Part shown: positions 39,995 to 48,649 of the stretch, piece by piece
Layout: each line of letters begins with the position of its first letter
Position numbering within the stretch: the first letter of the stretch is position 1
Assembly (NCBI GenBank): GCA_001312405.1
Contig: BBDR01000004.1
Location: 62,001 to 126,000, forward strand
Length of the DNA: 64,000 nucleotides
From: Clostridium sp. NkU-1
GTDB lineage: Bacteria > Bacillota_A > Clostridia > Lachnospirales > Lachnospiraceae
Reading direction: 5' to 3'
Notes under the pieces: generated by a model
The model's input: the letters and a program-made list of their open reading frames with translations, nothing else
Database searches by the model: none
What the model was told of the DNA's origin: nothing
Position numbers and translations under genes: made by a program

Positions 39995-40474
39995 ATGTTA
40001 CAACAATATATGACCGTTTTCTTTATCTCCATGGTTCCGCTGATAGAGCTTCGCGGAGCAATTCCATATTCTACGGTGGTGGGGCTTCCGCTTTTCCAGT
40101 CTTATATCGTTGCAATTCTTGGAAATATGCTTCCGGTACCTATTATTTACCTGTTTGCGAGAAAGGTTCTCGAATGGGGAGCGGATAAGCCGGTGATCGG
40201 CGGCTTTTTTTCATGGTGCCTGGATAAAGGAAAACGAGGCGGAGAAAAACTGCAGGCGAAAGCTGGACAGGGGTTGTTTATTGCGCTTTTGTTATTTGTG
40301 GGAGTTCCCCTTCCGGGAACCGGTGCCTGGACCGGCACCTTGGCAGCCAGCCTGCTTGATATTGATTTTAAATCCAGTATTTTAGCCGTGATGGGAGGCG
40401 TCTTAGTGGCAGGGGTTATTATGGGACTTGCCAGCGCAGGAGTTTTAGGGGCGCTTCAGTCCGTGATTTTCTAA
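39995..40474 (+). CDS. Small multidrug-export type membrane protein (COG2426)
   Basis: Intact 159-residue membrane protein with four hydrophobic segments. The pattern MVPLIELRGAIPYS at residues 14-27 and FVGVPLPGTGAWTG near 110 identify the Sm_multidrug_ex family. The name comes from an early observation; true function is not established. It precedes a NUDIX gene by 24 bases, likely in one transcript. Confidence 0.82.
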   Translation: MLQQYMTVFFISMVPLIELRGAIPYSTVVGLPLFQSYIVAILGNMLPVPIIYLFARKVLEWGADKPVIGGFFSWCLDKGKRGGEKLQAKAGQGLFIALLLFVGVPLPGTGAWTGTLAASLLDIDFKSSILAVMGGVLVAGVIMGLASAGVLGALQSVIF

Positions 40475-40498
40475 AATTCTGGTAGGAAGAAGGGCAGA

Positions 40499-41204
40499 AT
40501 GGAACAAAGGAATCAAGAGGGATTAACAGAAAAAGAGTTTCTTTTGCAGTACCACCCGGGGAATTATGAACGCCCGTCGGTGACCGTGGATATGCTGATT
40601 TTTACGGTGGATGAGGAGGAGATGGAAACAGAAATCCTGCTCATTAAGCGAAAAAAATCATCCCAGCATCGGACAGTGGGCAATTCCGGGAGGTTTTGTA
40701 AATGTAGATGAATCCCTGGAGGCCGCAGCAGCCAGAGAGCTTGAAGAGGAGACTGGCTTAAAAGGCATTTGCCTGGAACAGCTTTATACATGGGGGAACG
40801 TGAAGCGTGATCCCAGAACAAGAGTCATCTCAGTATCCTATATGGCCGCAGTGCCGAAGGACCAGCTGACACCAAAGGCCGGAGATGACGCCGCAGAAGC
40901 CCGTTGGTTCCAGGTAAAGAAAAAGAAGCTTTCTGAACTGGAAAATGGAGCCACCTATGCACTTACCGTTGAAAATGAAGAAGAACATATTTTTATGAGT
41001 TACCGGGTTACGGAAACTTATGAGCGTCAGGGTATGATGTGGAAAAAGGAGACGGAGACCGATCTTTTACCGGCCATTGACGTGCTGGATCAGGAAAAGC
41101 TGGCATTTGACCATGCTGAGATCTTAAACGTGGCAATGGACAGGCTGGAAGAATTAGAAAAAGAATACAGAGAGCAGATTTTTTTAGCAGATTACACCGC
41201 CTGA
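40499..41204 (+). CDS. NUDIX hydrolase (one frameshift)
   Basis: 234 residues after removing one A from A7 at 40651-40657. The Nudix box lies in GGFVNVDESLEAAAARELEEETGL, with the REExxEE metal-binding helix present as RELEEET. The N-terminal PSVTVDMLIFTV resembles the ADP-ribose pyrophosphatase and NrtR-like group, followed by a C-terminal helical part. It hydrolyses a nucleoside diphosphate linked to another group; the exact substrate is not clear. Confidence 0.87.
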
Positions 41205-41222
41205 GCAGGGCGGTGTTTTATT
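41194..41222 (+). terminator. Intrinsic terminator overlapping NUDIX stop
   Basis: ACACCGCC and GGCGGTGT arms around TGAGCA, which contains the stop codon, followed by TTTATTATTT. Confidence 0.8.
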
Positions 41223-41348
41223 ATTTGACCGAATCAAGCGGCGATAGCTGCTATTTGGTTATGAGCAAGCAGGGCCGCGGGTTGCGAATATCCGCATGAC
41301 TTTGTTAAAGTTTGTAAGAAAATTTTAATCGGAAAATTCTGGATTTTA

Positions 41349-41357
41349 TGCTATACT
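41349..41357 (+). promoter_or_regulatory. Extended -10 promoter of carboxypeptidase gene
   Basis: TGCTATACT, an extended -10 element, 51 bases before the ATG at 41408. No good -35 is seen. Confidence 0.4.
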
Positions 41358-41407
41358 GTTGTAAGAAATCATACTAGTATGCAGAAAATTACAGGAGATG
41401 ACAGGAT

Positions 41408-42693
41408 ATGGCAAAAAAAATCGTGCAGGCTGTGGAGCCTGGTAATCAGTATCAGCATTCTTGCGTCAATACCATCATACGGAGAAATGCCCATAATACA
41501 GCCGTTTCCGGGAGCTGGGGGTCAGACAGGGGCGGTAAGCGGACCCTCGGGCAGTACGGACGGTGAGACCGGGCCGGGAATCAACAACGGAGCCGGCACA
41601 GGAAGTGCTCAGACGGGAGATACCCCAAATGCCGGGGGAACGTTGCCTGCGGACATAAAACAGCCGGAAATTCAGTCAGAAGGCGCGGTTCTTATGGACG
41701 CGTCTACAGGAACCCTGCTTTATTCAAAAAAATGGGGAAACAAGATATTATCCTGCCAGTATTACAAAGCTTATGACAGCCCTTCTTGTTGCAGAAAAAA
41801 AGTAATTTGTCAGAGACTGTGACCTTTTCAAAAGCTGCCACTACAAACCTGGAATCAGGCGCAGTAACCCTGGGTCTTACAGAAGGAGACAAGCTGACAG
41901 TGGAGCAGAGCCTCTACGGCTTATGCTAAAGTCTGCCAATGAAGTGGCCAATGGTCTGGCAGAGCACGTTTCAGGAAGTGTCAGCGCTTTTTCTGCTCTG
42001 ATGAATGCCAGGGCAAAGGAACTTGGCTGCACAGGAACCAATTTTGTCAATCCCAATGGACTTAACAGCTCCAGCCATTATACCACACCTCACGATATGG
42101 CCCTCATTGCCAGGGCGGCATACCAGAATGAAACCGTACGAAAGGTGTCCTCCACCTTAACTTTCCAGATCCCGGCCACAAAGAAGGCTTCGGCCAGAAC
42201 GGTGACCATGGGCCATAAAATGATTAATCCGGGAGATTCCAGATATTATCCGGGAGTGATCGGAGGAAAGACAGGCTATACTTCCCTGGCCGGCAATACA
42301 CTGGTCACCTGCGTGGAAAAGAACGGAGTCCGGCTGATTGCGGTCATCATGAAAAGTAAATCCACGCATTATGAGGATACAAAATCCCTTTTGGATTATG
42401 GTTTTGCCTTAAAGGCAGCGGGAGGGATGACAGCACAGACTTCTTCCCAGGGCTGGGTCCAGGAAGGTTCTAAATGGTATTATAGAAAACAGGATGGAAC
42501 GAAAGCTGTCAATGAGTGGCTGAAAATAGACGGGGTTTACTACTGGTTTGGCACAGACTCAGTCATGGCGGCAAGCCGCTGGGTGGAGAGCAGTGGAAAA
42601 TGGTATTATTTAGGGGCCAATGGAGCCATGCTTAAGGATACCATTACGCCCGACGGATACCGTCTGGATTCTTCCGGCGCCTGGATCCGGTAG
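41408..42693 (+). CDS. D-alanyl-D-alanine carboxypeptidase with cell-wall-binding repeats (several frameshifts)
   Basis: DacF-type penicillin-binding protein that trims the terminal D-Ala of peptidoglycan stems. The ATG at 41408 is chosen because removing one A from the A8 run near 41413-41420 joins it to a signal peptide ending SIPSYG. A Gly/Thr-rich linker follows. The active-site motifs are SITK (around 41760), SAN (KSANEVA) and KTG (GGKTGYT). The end has two to three choline-binding-like repeats (GWVQEGSKWYY, WLKIDGVYYWF, WVESSGKWYYLG). Further breaks lie near 41725-41770, near 41800 and near 41920. Confidence 0.88.
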
Positions 42694-42708
42694 AAAGATG
42701 GGATTTTT

Positions 42709-42746
42709 GGCATAGAAAAAGAGCCTATAGGCTCTTTTTCTATGCC
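42709..42746. terminator. Bidirectional terminator
   Basis: Perfect 17-base arms GGCATAGAAAAAGAGCC and its complement around TATA, between the carboxypeptidase and the convergent regulator gene. It also contains the last codons of the regulator. Confidence 0.9.
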
Positions 42747-43015
42747 AAATCCTTTGGTGGAACATTGTCCTGTTCAGCTTTCGGTTCGCTTTCTTTCGGC
42801 AAGGCTACTTCGCTTATATCGGCCCGGTACTCCATGATTTCTTCCACGTCGCAGTCCAGAATTCTGCAGAGCATATCTATGGTATGAGTGGAAACGAAGT
42901 TATTTTTCTTAAGCCGTCCGATTTGCCCTGCACTTACCTTGCAGTATTTGATCAAATGATACTGGCTGATGTTTTTCTTTTTCATGGTTTCCCACAGTCT
43001 GTCATAAACGATCAT
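42740..43015 (-). CDS. Small Cro/C1-type HTH regulator
   Basis: Intact 91-residue protein. The helix-turn-helix region is ISQYHLIKYCKVSAGQIGRLKKNNFVSTHTIDMLCRILDCDVEEIMEY, of the short XRE type with the typical CDVEDI-like end, then a Glu/Pro/Lys-rich tail. It probably binds DNA as a dimer. No phage or toxin gene is nearby and the target is unknown. Confidence 0.85.
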   Translation of the reverse strand: MIVYDRLWETMKKKNISQYHLIKYCKVSAGQIGRLKKNNFVSTHTIDMLCRILDCDVEEIMEYRADISEVALPKESEPKAEQDNVPPKDLA

Positions 43016-43107
43016 AATTTATCACCTCTGGCTTAATTAAACCTTGATTATCCAGTATTGCATATTATCCATAAGTGGTTTATATTATGGAAAGGAGGAA
43101 TATACCA

Positions 43108-43327
43108 ATGAAAAAAAAGATATTTAGCGCAATTTTTTTATTTTATTTGCTTTTTTGCTCTCTGCAAATCCATCTACCGCCTTGCGTTTACAGTACCGCC
43201 GGCTCCGGGAGCTCCAGGTTACCAGGAATATTTATGCGGTACCATAGTCATGAGCATTGGCATCGGGCTCATGGTAATTTTACCCAATCTCATCATTGAA
43301 TATCTGGTGGGTAACTGGACCTCTTAG
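43108..43327 (+). CDS. Small two-helix membrane protein (one frameshift)
   Basis: About 72 residues. A KKK start is followed by FSAIFLFYLLFAL; after removing one T from T6 at 43151-43156 it continues KSIYRLAFTVPPAPGAPGYQ and a second segment IVMSIGIGLMVILPNLIIEYL. AAAGGAGG precedes the ATG. It may be co-transcribed with the phosphoesterase that follows. Unknown function; not recognised. Confidence 0.55.
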
Positions 43328-43405
43328 ACTTGACTCAGGCAGGCCCTTCATTGTATGATGAACAGACAGCAAGAAAAAGACTGATGGAAGAAGAGGAAGA
43401 TTCAG

Positions 43406-44255
43406 ATGGGGATTACTGCCGTAGCTTTTTGCGCCGCAGTAGGCGCAGGCTTGTATTTGCGTTCTGAATATGAAAAAGAACAGCTTTCCGTGGAGAGAAC
43501 TGTTTTGGAAAGCGCTAAGATAAGAACGGATCGTACCATTGTGTTCCTTTCTGATCTTCACGAGCACCGGTTCGGCGACGGCAATGAAAGGCTTCTGGCC
43601 GCTGTGGATGAGGCGGCACCTGACCTTGTGCTTGTGGGCGGCGATATGATCATCAGCAAGGGCAGAGCGGATACTGCCGTTTCATTGGAGCTTATGGAAA
43701 AGCTGGCAGGAAAGTACCCCGTCATTTGCGGCAATGGCAATCATGAGAACCGGCTGCTTTGGGAACGCAAGGTATATGGTGAGCATACGAAGCTTATGTG
43801 GGCAGCTTAAAAAAGCTTGGAATCAAAACTCTGGATAACCGGACAGAATTATATGGGCAGGATATAGCTGTTACCGGGATTGATCTGGAGGCAGGGGCTT
43901 ACCGGAAATTTCGTCCGGAGGGCTTAACTGGGGAGGAGATAGAACAAAAGGTGGGCAAGGCATCTAAGGAGCGGTTTCAGATTCTGCTTTGCCATTCTCC
44001 TCTTTATTTTTCCCCATGCAGAAGCTGGGGGGCAGATTTGACCCTATCCGGCCACTTTCATGGAGGGACCATAAGGCTCCCATATCTTGGAGGGGTCATG
44101 ACGCTCAATACCAGTTTTTCCTTCCGTACTGTGCCGGTGAGTTTCGGTCAGATGGAAAAGATATGATCGTGAGCAGGGGGCTTGGAACCCATTCCATAAA
44201 CATCCGCTTAAACAACAAGCCTCAGGTGGTGGTTGTGGATTTAAAAAGGAAATAG
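43406..44255 (+). CDS. Calcineurin-like metallophosphoesterase (two frameshifts)
   Basis: About 283 residues with an N-terminal membrane anchor (GITAVAFCAAVGAGLYL). Dimetal motifs in order: FLSDLHEHRFG, VLVGGDMI, CGNGNHENR, LLCHSP and SGHFHGG. One G is missing near 43784 (GEAYEAYVG) and another base is missing near 44105. The true start may lie a little upstream near 43360 with an additional break, because a basic segment there fits an N-terminus. The metal-dependent phosphoesterase domain faces outward by the usual topology of YkuE-like enzymes. Confidence 0.82.
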
Positions 44256-44347
44256 TAAATAGCTTTTGGGCCTGCCGTATATTTACAGATGAAGAAGGAT
44301 TTGATATACTGATCAAAGGCATGTTTTAATCTGCCTTGGAGGATTTT

Positions 44348-45248
44348 ATGGGAATCTCTTATAAACTGGATAATTTCGAGGGGCCGCTGGATTTGCTGCT
44401 TCATCTGATCGACAAGAATAAGGTGAATATCTACGACATTCCCATCGCGACGATTACGGAGCAGTATCTGGACTATGTAAATCACATGGAAACAGAGGAT
44501 TTAAACATTGTCAGTGAATTTCTGGTCATGGCCGCGACCCTCATTGATATAAAGGCGCGCATGCTGCTTCCCAGGGAAACCAACGAGGAAGGCGAGGAGG
44601 AAGACCCCAGGCCGAACTTGTGCACGTCTTTTGGAATACAAATATTATAAATACATGTCTTTGGAGCTTAAGGACCGGGAAGTTGGGGCGGAACGACTGC
44701 TGTACAAATCCCCTTCCATTCCTCCGGAAGTGGCAAAGTACGAGCCTCCGGTGGATTTGGACAAGCTGCTTGACGGGCTTACCCTGGCAAAGCTCCAGGA
44801 GATTTTCCGGGCGGTCACAAAACGGAAGTCTGACCGTGTGGATCCTATCCGAAGCCGGTTTGGCAACATCCGGAGGGAATCCATAAGCCTGGAGGATAAG
44901 ATAAAATCGGTCATGGATTATGCCAGAGTGCACCGGAAATTCTCTTTCCGCGGGCTGCTTGAGAGGCAGCCGGACCGGACCCTTGTTGTTGTGACATTTT
45001 TAGCGCTTCTGGAGCTCATGAAGATCGGCAAGATCACGCTGACCCAGGAGCATTTGTTTGATGATATGTTCATTGAAACCCTGGAGCCGGAAGGGGAGGA
45101 AGGGGAACTGGATTTGTCGGAACTTCAGGAGGAACCTCCTTCCGAGGATACCTTTATGCCCGGAGAACAGGGCGGGAAAGAGGAAACCCCTTCCAGGGAT
45201 ACCTTTATGCCCAGAAAGCAGGGCAGGAAAGAGGAAAGTGATGGATAA
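44348..45248 (+). CDS. scpA: Segregation and condensation protein A (two frameshifts)
   Basis: Kleisin subunit of the Smc-ScpAB chromosome condensin. The N-terminus YKLDNFEGPLDLLLHLIDKNKVNIYDIPIA is unmistakable. Two missing Gs near 44612 and 44625 break the frame; restored, it reads AELVARLLEYKYYKYMS. Corrected length is 300. The C-terminus carries an imperfect 17-residue duplication beginning DTFMPGEQGGKEE and DTFMPRKQGRKEE, beyond the usual end of ScpA. It overlaps scpB by 8 bases. Confidence 0.93.
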
Positions 45249-45888
45249 GGAAGTTCTTTTGGCAGACGGGCAAAAGAAGAGCACAAAAGAAGAAAAGGTG
45301 TGGGAAGCCGTGATTGAGGCGGTTCTTTTTACCATGGGCAATTCCGTTGAACTTAAGGCTCTGGCAGCTGCCATCGGCCAGGATGAGGCCACGGCAAAGG
45401 AGGCGGTTCTCCGTTTGATGAAGCGCTATGATACGGGGAAAAGAGGGCTGCAGATTCTTGAACTGGAAAACTGCTACCAGATGTGTACCCGGTCTGAGTA
45501 TTACGAAAACCTGATCCGTGTGGCATCTGCACCTAAAAAACAGGTTCTTACTGATGTGGTTTTAGAAACCCTGTCCATCATAGCCTACAAGCAGCCTGTA
45601 ACAAAGCTTGAAATAGAGAAGATCCGGGGCGTCAAATCGGATCATGCGGTCAATAAACTGGTGGAATATAACCTGGTATATGAAGTGGGGCGCTTAGATG
45701 CCCCTGGACGTCCGGCATTATTTGCCACCACAGAGGAATTTTTAAGAAGATTCGGTATCGGATCCACCCAGAATCTTCCGGTTGCTGACCCTGTTGTGGC
45801 GGCTGAGATACGGATGGAAGTGGAAGAAGAGCTTTCTGAAAGCGGTGATCTGATTCCGGCAGAAGATAAAAAAGATGATAACATTTAG
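45241..45888 (+). CDS. scpB: Segregation and condensation protein B
   Basis: Intact 215-residue winged-helix partner of ScpA in the Smc complex. Characteristic parts are EAVLFTMGNSVELKALAAAIG, VLTDVVLETLSIIAYKQPVTKLEIEKIRGVKSDHAVNKLVEYNLVYEVGR and GRPALFATTEEFLRRFGI. The ATG at 45241 lies inside the end of scpA, which suggests coupled translation. Confidence 0.95.
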   Translation: MDKEVLLADGQKKSTKEEKVWEAVIEAVLFTMGNSVELKALAAAIGQDEATAKEAVLRLMKRYDTGKRGLQILELENCYQMCTRSEYYENLIRVASAPKKQVLTDVVLETLSIIAYKQPVTKLEIEKIRGVKSDHAVNKLVEYNLVYEVGRLDAPGRPALFATTEEFLRRFGIGSTQNLPVADPVVAAEIRMEVEEELSESGDLIPAEDKKDDNI

Positions 45889-45900
45889 GAGGAAAAAAAG

Positions 45901-46337
45901 GTGACACAAGCCATTAGAATAAAATATTTTACTGATAAAATCGAACGTTTACGCTACATAGACGGTAAATCCGACTGGATTGACCTGCGGGCGGCACAGG
46001 AAGTGGGGATAAAGGCCGGCGAGTTCAAACTGATCCTTTGGGGATTGCCATGGAGCTTCCTGCCGGGTTTGAAGCCCATGTGGTTCCAAGAAGCAGCACG
46101 TTTAAAAATTACGGTGTGATCCAGACCAACAGCATGGGAATCATTGATGAAACATACTGCGGTGATAATGACCAGTGGTTTTTCCCGGCCTATGCGCTCC
46201 GGGATACGGTGATTCATGTAAATGACCGCATCTGCCAGTTCCGTATTATGGAGCATCAGCCTGCCTTATGCTTTGAAGAAGTGGAACTTTTAGGGCATGA
46301 GGACCGTGGAGGCCATGGAAGCACGGGAAAACAATAA
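45901..46337 (+). CDS. dut: dUTP diphosphatase (one frameshift)
   Basis: Trimeric dUTPase that hydrolyses dUTP to dUMP, keeping uracil out of DNA. 145 residues after restoring one C near 46035. Motifs: [39 protein letters not shown] with the substrate Asp, DRICQFRI and the C-terminal RGGHGSTGK that closes over the active site. GTG 45901 follows AGGAGGAAAAAAG. It follows scpB by 12 bases. Confidence 0.9.
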
Positions 46338-46374
46338 ATTCTTGAATTGAACTTCCTTAAAAGGAGATAATAGC

Positions 46375-47152
46375 ATGAGAAGAAAGACAGGTTACGGGGC
46401 TGCTATCCTTGGACTTGCACTGGCAGTTGCCATAGCAGCAGGCGGCTGCGGGAAAAAGGAAAACAAATATTCTTACCGGGCCGCGGGAATCGAAGCTCTT
46501 GACCAGGGCAATTATGACAGTGCCGTGGAAGCTTTGACAAGGCCATCAATTCCTCCAAAGGACTGGTAGGAAAGTTTGATGTGGATGTGTTAAAGTACAG
46601 GGCAGAAGCCGAATACCTGGCAGGAGATTATTCTTCCGCTGCAGACACCTATGGCATACTCATAAAGATAGACCGTGAGCGGCCGGAATATTTAAATCTG
46701 CGTTCCGTTTCCAGGGCAGGAGCCGGAGATTTAAACGGTGCCATAGAAGACTATAAGCGAAGTGCTGAACTGGATACAGAAAAGAAAGCGCCGGGCAGGC
46801 TGAAAGCCTTGCTGGCGGCAGGAGCAGCCATGGAAAAGGCGGGAACGGCTTCTGATGCATGAGTCTCTATGAAGAGGCCATTAATGGCGGGGAAGAAAGC
46901 GCCCAGCTTTATAACCGGATGGGTTTATGTAAGATGGCCGGAGAGGACTGGGATGGAGCGGCTGAATACTTTAATAAGGGACTTTCAGCAGCCGACAGTT
47001 CAGAGGTTCCGGAGCTTTTGTTTAACCAGGCTGTTGCCAAGGAACGTAAAGGTGAATTTAAAACAGCCCTGGATCTGATGCAGCAGTATGTCTCAGCCCA
47101 CGGCCCTGATGAGGAAGCGGAGCGGGAGATCACATTTTTAAAGACAAGATAG
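46375..47152 (+). CDS. Tetratricopeptide-repeat lipoprotein (two frameshifts)
   Basis: 259 residues after two corrections (a missing T near 46535, a missing C near 46859). A lipoprotein signal ends AAGG-C at ~residue 25. At least five TPR units follow, for example GIEALDQGNYDSAVEA, AEYLAGDYSSAADTYG, GDLNGAIEDYKRSAEL and MGLCKMAGEDWDGAAEYF. It is anchored outside the membrane and probably scaffolds protein contacts. Partner unknown. Confidence 0.83.
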
Positions 47153-47165
47153 GTTGGAACGATTG

Positions 47166-48436
47166 ATGGCAGAGCTGATTGAGTTAAAGGAAGTAGAAGA
47201 ACGGGTGATCCTGGTGGCAGTCAGTACCGGGGATGAGAATGACGCGCAGGCGTCTCTTGATGAACTGGAAGAGCTGGTGAAAACGGCAGGAGCCGTTACT
47301 GTGGATAAGGTAATCCAGAACCGGGAGAGGATCCATCCGGGGACTTATATGGGAAAGGGAAAGATTGAGGAAATAAAGGACCGCATCTGGGAGCTTGATG
47401 CAACCGGAATTGTCTGCGATGATGAATTGTCTCCGGCCCAGCTTCGTAATCTGGAAGAGGCCCTGGATACGAAGATCATGGACCGGACCATGGTGATTCT
47501 GGATATTTTTGCTTCCAGGGCCACGACCAGAGAAGGCAAAATCCAGGTAGAACTGGCTCAGTTAAAGTACCGGTCAGCCCGCTTAGTGGGTCTTAGAAGC
47601 TCCTTGTCCCGTTTGGAGGAGGAATCGGCACCCGGGGGCCTGGAGAGAAAAAGCTGGAAATGGACCGCCGTCTGATACATGACAGGATCGGAATGTTAAA
47701 GGCTGATTTAGAGGATGTGAAGCGTCACAGAGAAGTTGTCAGGCAGCAGAGGGATAAAAACCATGTACCGACCGCCGCCATTGTTGGCTATACCAATGCC
47801 GGGAAATCCACCCTGTTAAACAGGCTTACAGATGCCGGGATACTGGCTGAGGATAAGCTGTTTGCCACCCTTGATCCCACAACCAGGAATTTAAGCCTGC
47901 CAGGTGGTCAGCAGCTCCTTTTAACGGACACCGTAGGATTTATCAGAAAGCTTCCCCATCATTTGATCGAAGCATTTAAAAGTACCTTGGAAGAAGCCAA
48001 ATACAGCGATATCATTCTTCATGTGGTGGATTGCTCCAATCCTCAGATGGATATGCAGATGTATGTTGTATACGAGACTTTGAGGGAGCTTGGTGTTTGT
48101 GATAAGATAATGGTTACGGTGTTTAATAAGATTGATGCAGCAGAGGGCGGAACGATCCTTAAGGACATTTCTTCAGACCATCAGGTGCGGATATCCGCTA
48201 AAACAGGAGAAGGACTGGATGAACTTTTAAATCTTTTAGAAACCATTCTCAGAAACCAGAAAGTGTATCTGGAAAAGGTTTATTCCTATATGGAAGCAGG
48301 GAAGATCCAGCTGATCCGCAAATACGGCCAGCTGTTAAAGGAAGAGTATCAGGAAGACGGAATTCTGGTGAATGCCTATGTGCCATCGGAGCTGTTTGCC
48401 TCTCTGGCAAACAATGCCGATGTTGTTGACGAATAA
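47166..48436 (+). CDS. hflX: GTPase HflX (one frameshift)
   Basis: Ribosome-associated GTPase that splits stalled or heat-damaged ribosomes. 423 residues after restoring one G near 47622. The N-terminal HflX domain has GTYMGKGKIEEI and DDELSPAQLRNLE, then RQ-like LGGGIGTRGPGEKKLEMDRR. G motifs: GYTNAGKST, LFATLDPT, DTVGFIRKLP, NKID and SAKTGEGLDEL. The start is the ATG at 47166; a TTG 12 bases upstream is possible. Confidence 0.93.
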
Positions 48437-48491
48437 AAACACAATATGTGGATTGGTGTTAAAAAACCAAACTACATATTGTGTTTTTTTC
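48437..48491 (+). terminator. Intrinsic terminator of hflX
   Basis: Arms ACACAATATGT and ACATATTGTGT, with an inner TTGGT/ACCAA pair, followed by seven Ts. Confidence 0.9.
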
Positions 48492-48508
48492 TTTTCTTCT
48501 GGTATAAT
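48479..48508 (+). promoter_or_regulatory. Promoter of nrdD
   Basis: TTGTGT (48479-48484) and TATAAT (48503-48508) with an 18-base spacer. It partly overlaps the hflX terminator. Confidence 0.55.
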
Positions 48509-48515
48509 ATACCTG

Positions 48516-48649
48516 TGAGAAGCCGGTTCTGGCTTCCTGCAAAAGGTGCCGCTTTTGGCACCGTCTATTTAGTTATAGAAAAATTATAAGGGGTTTTGCA
48601 GAGGAACGCCCTGCTTACCGGGCAGGAAAGTGGAAAGGAGTTTAGTTAT
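48516..48649 (+). promoter_or_regulatory. Hairpin-rich nrdD leader
   Basis: The ~135-base transcript leader holds three compact hairpins: GAAGCC-GGTTCT-GGCTTC, GGTGCC-GCTTTT-GGCACC and a CCTGC/GCAGG pair near 48610-48630, then GAAAGGAG before the ATG. No terminator is present. It does not match a riboswitch class I know by eye. It may control translation or stability of nrdD mRNA. Confidence 0.4.

Noticed and set aside
45058..45240. N-terminal extension of ScpB
   Set aside because: The stretch is the end of scpA read in another frame; ATG 45241 gives the normal ScpB start.
48516..48649. Adenosylcobalamin or other known riboswitch before nrdD
   Set aside because: I could not find the conserved B12-box or any other known core by eye.
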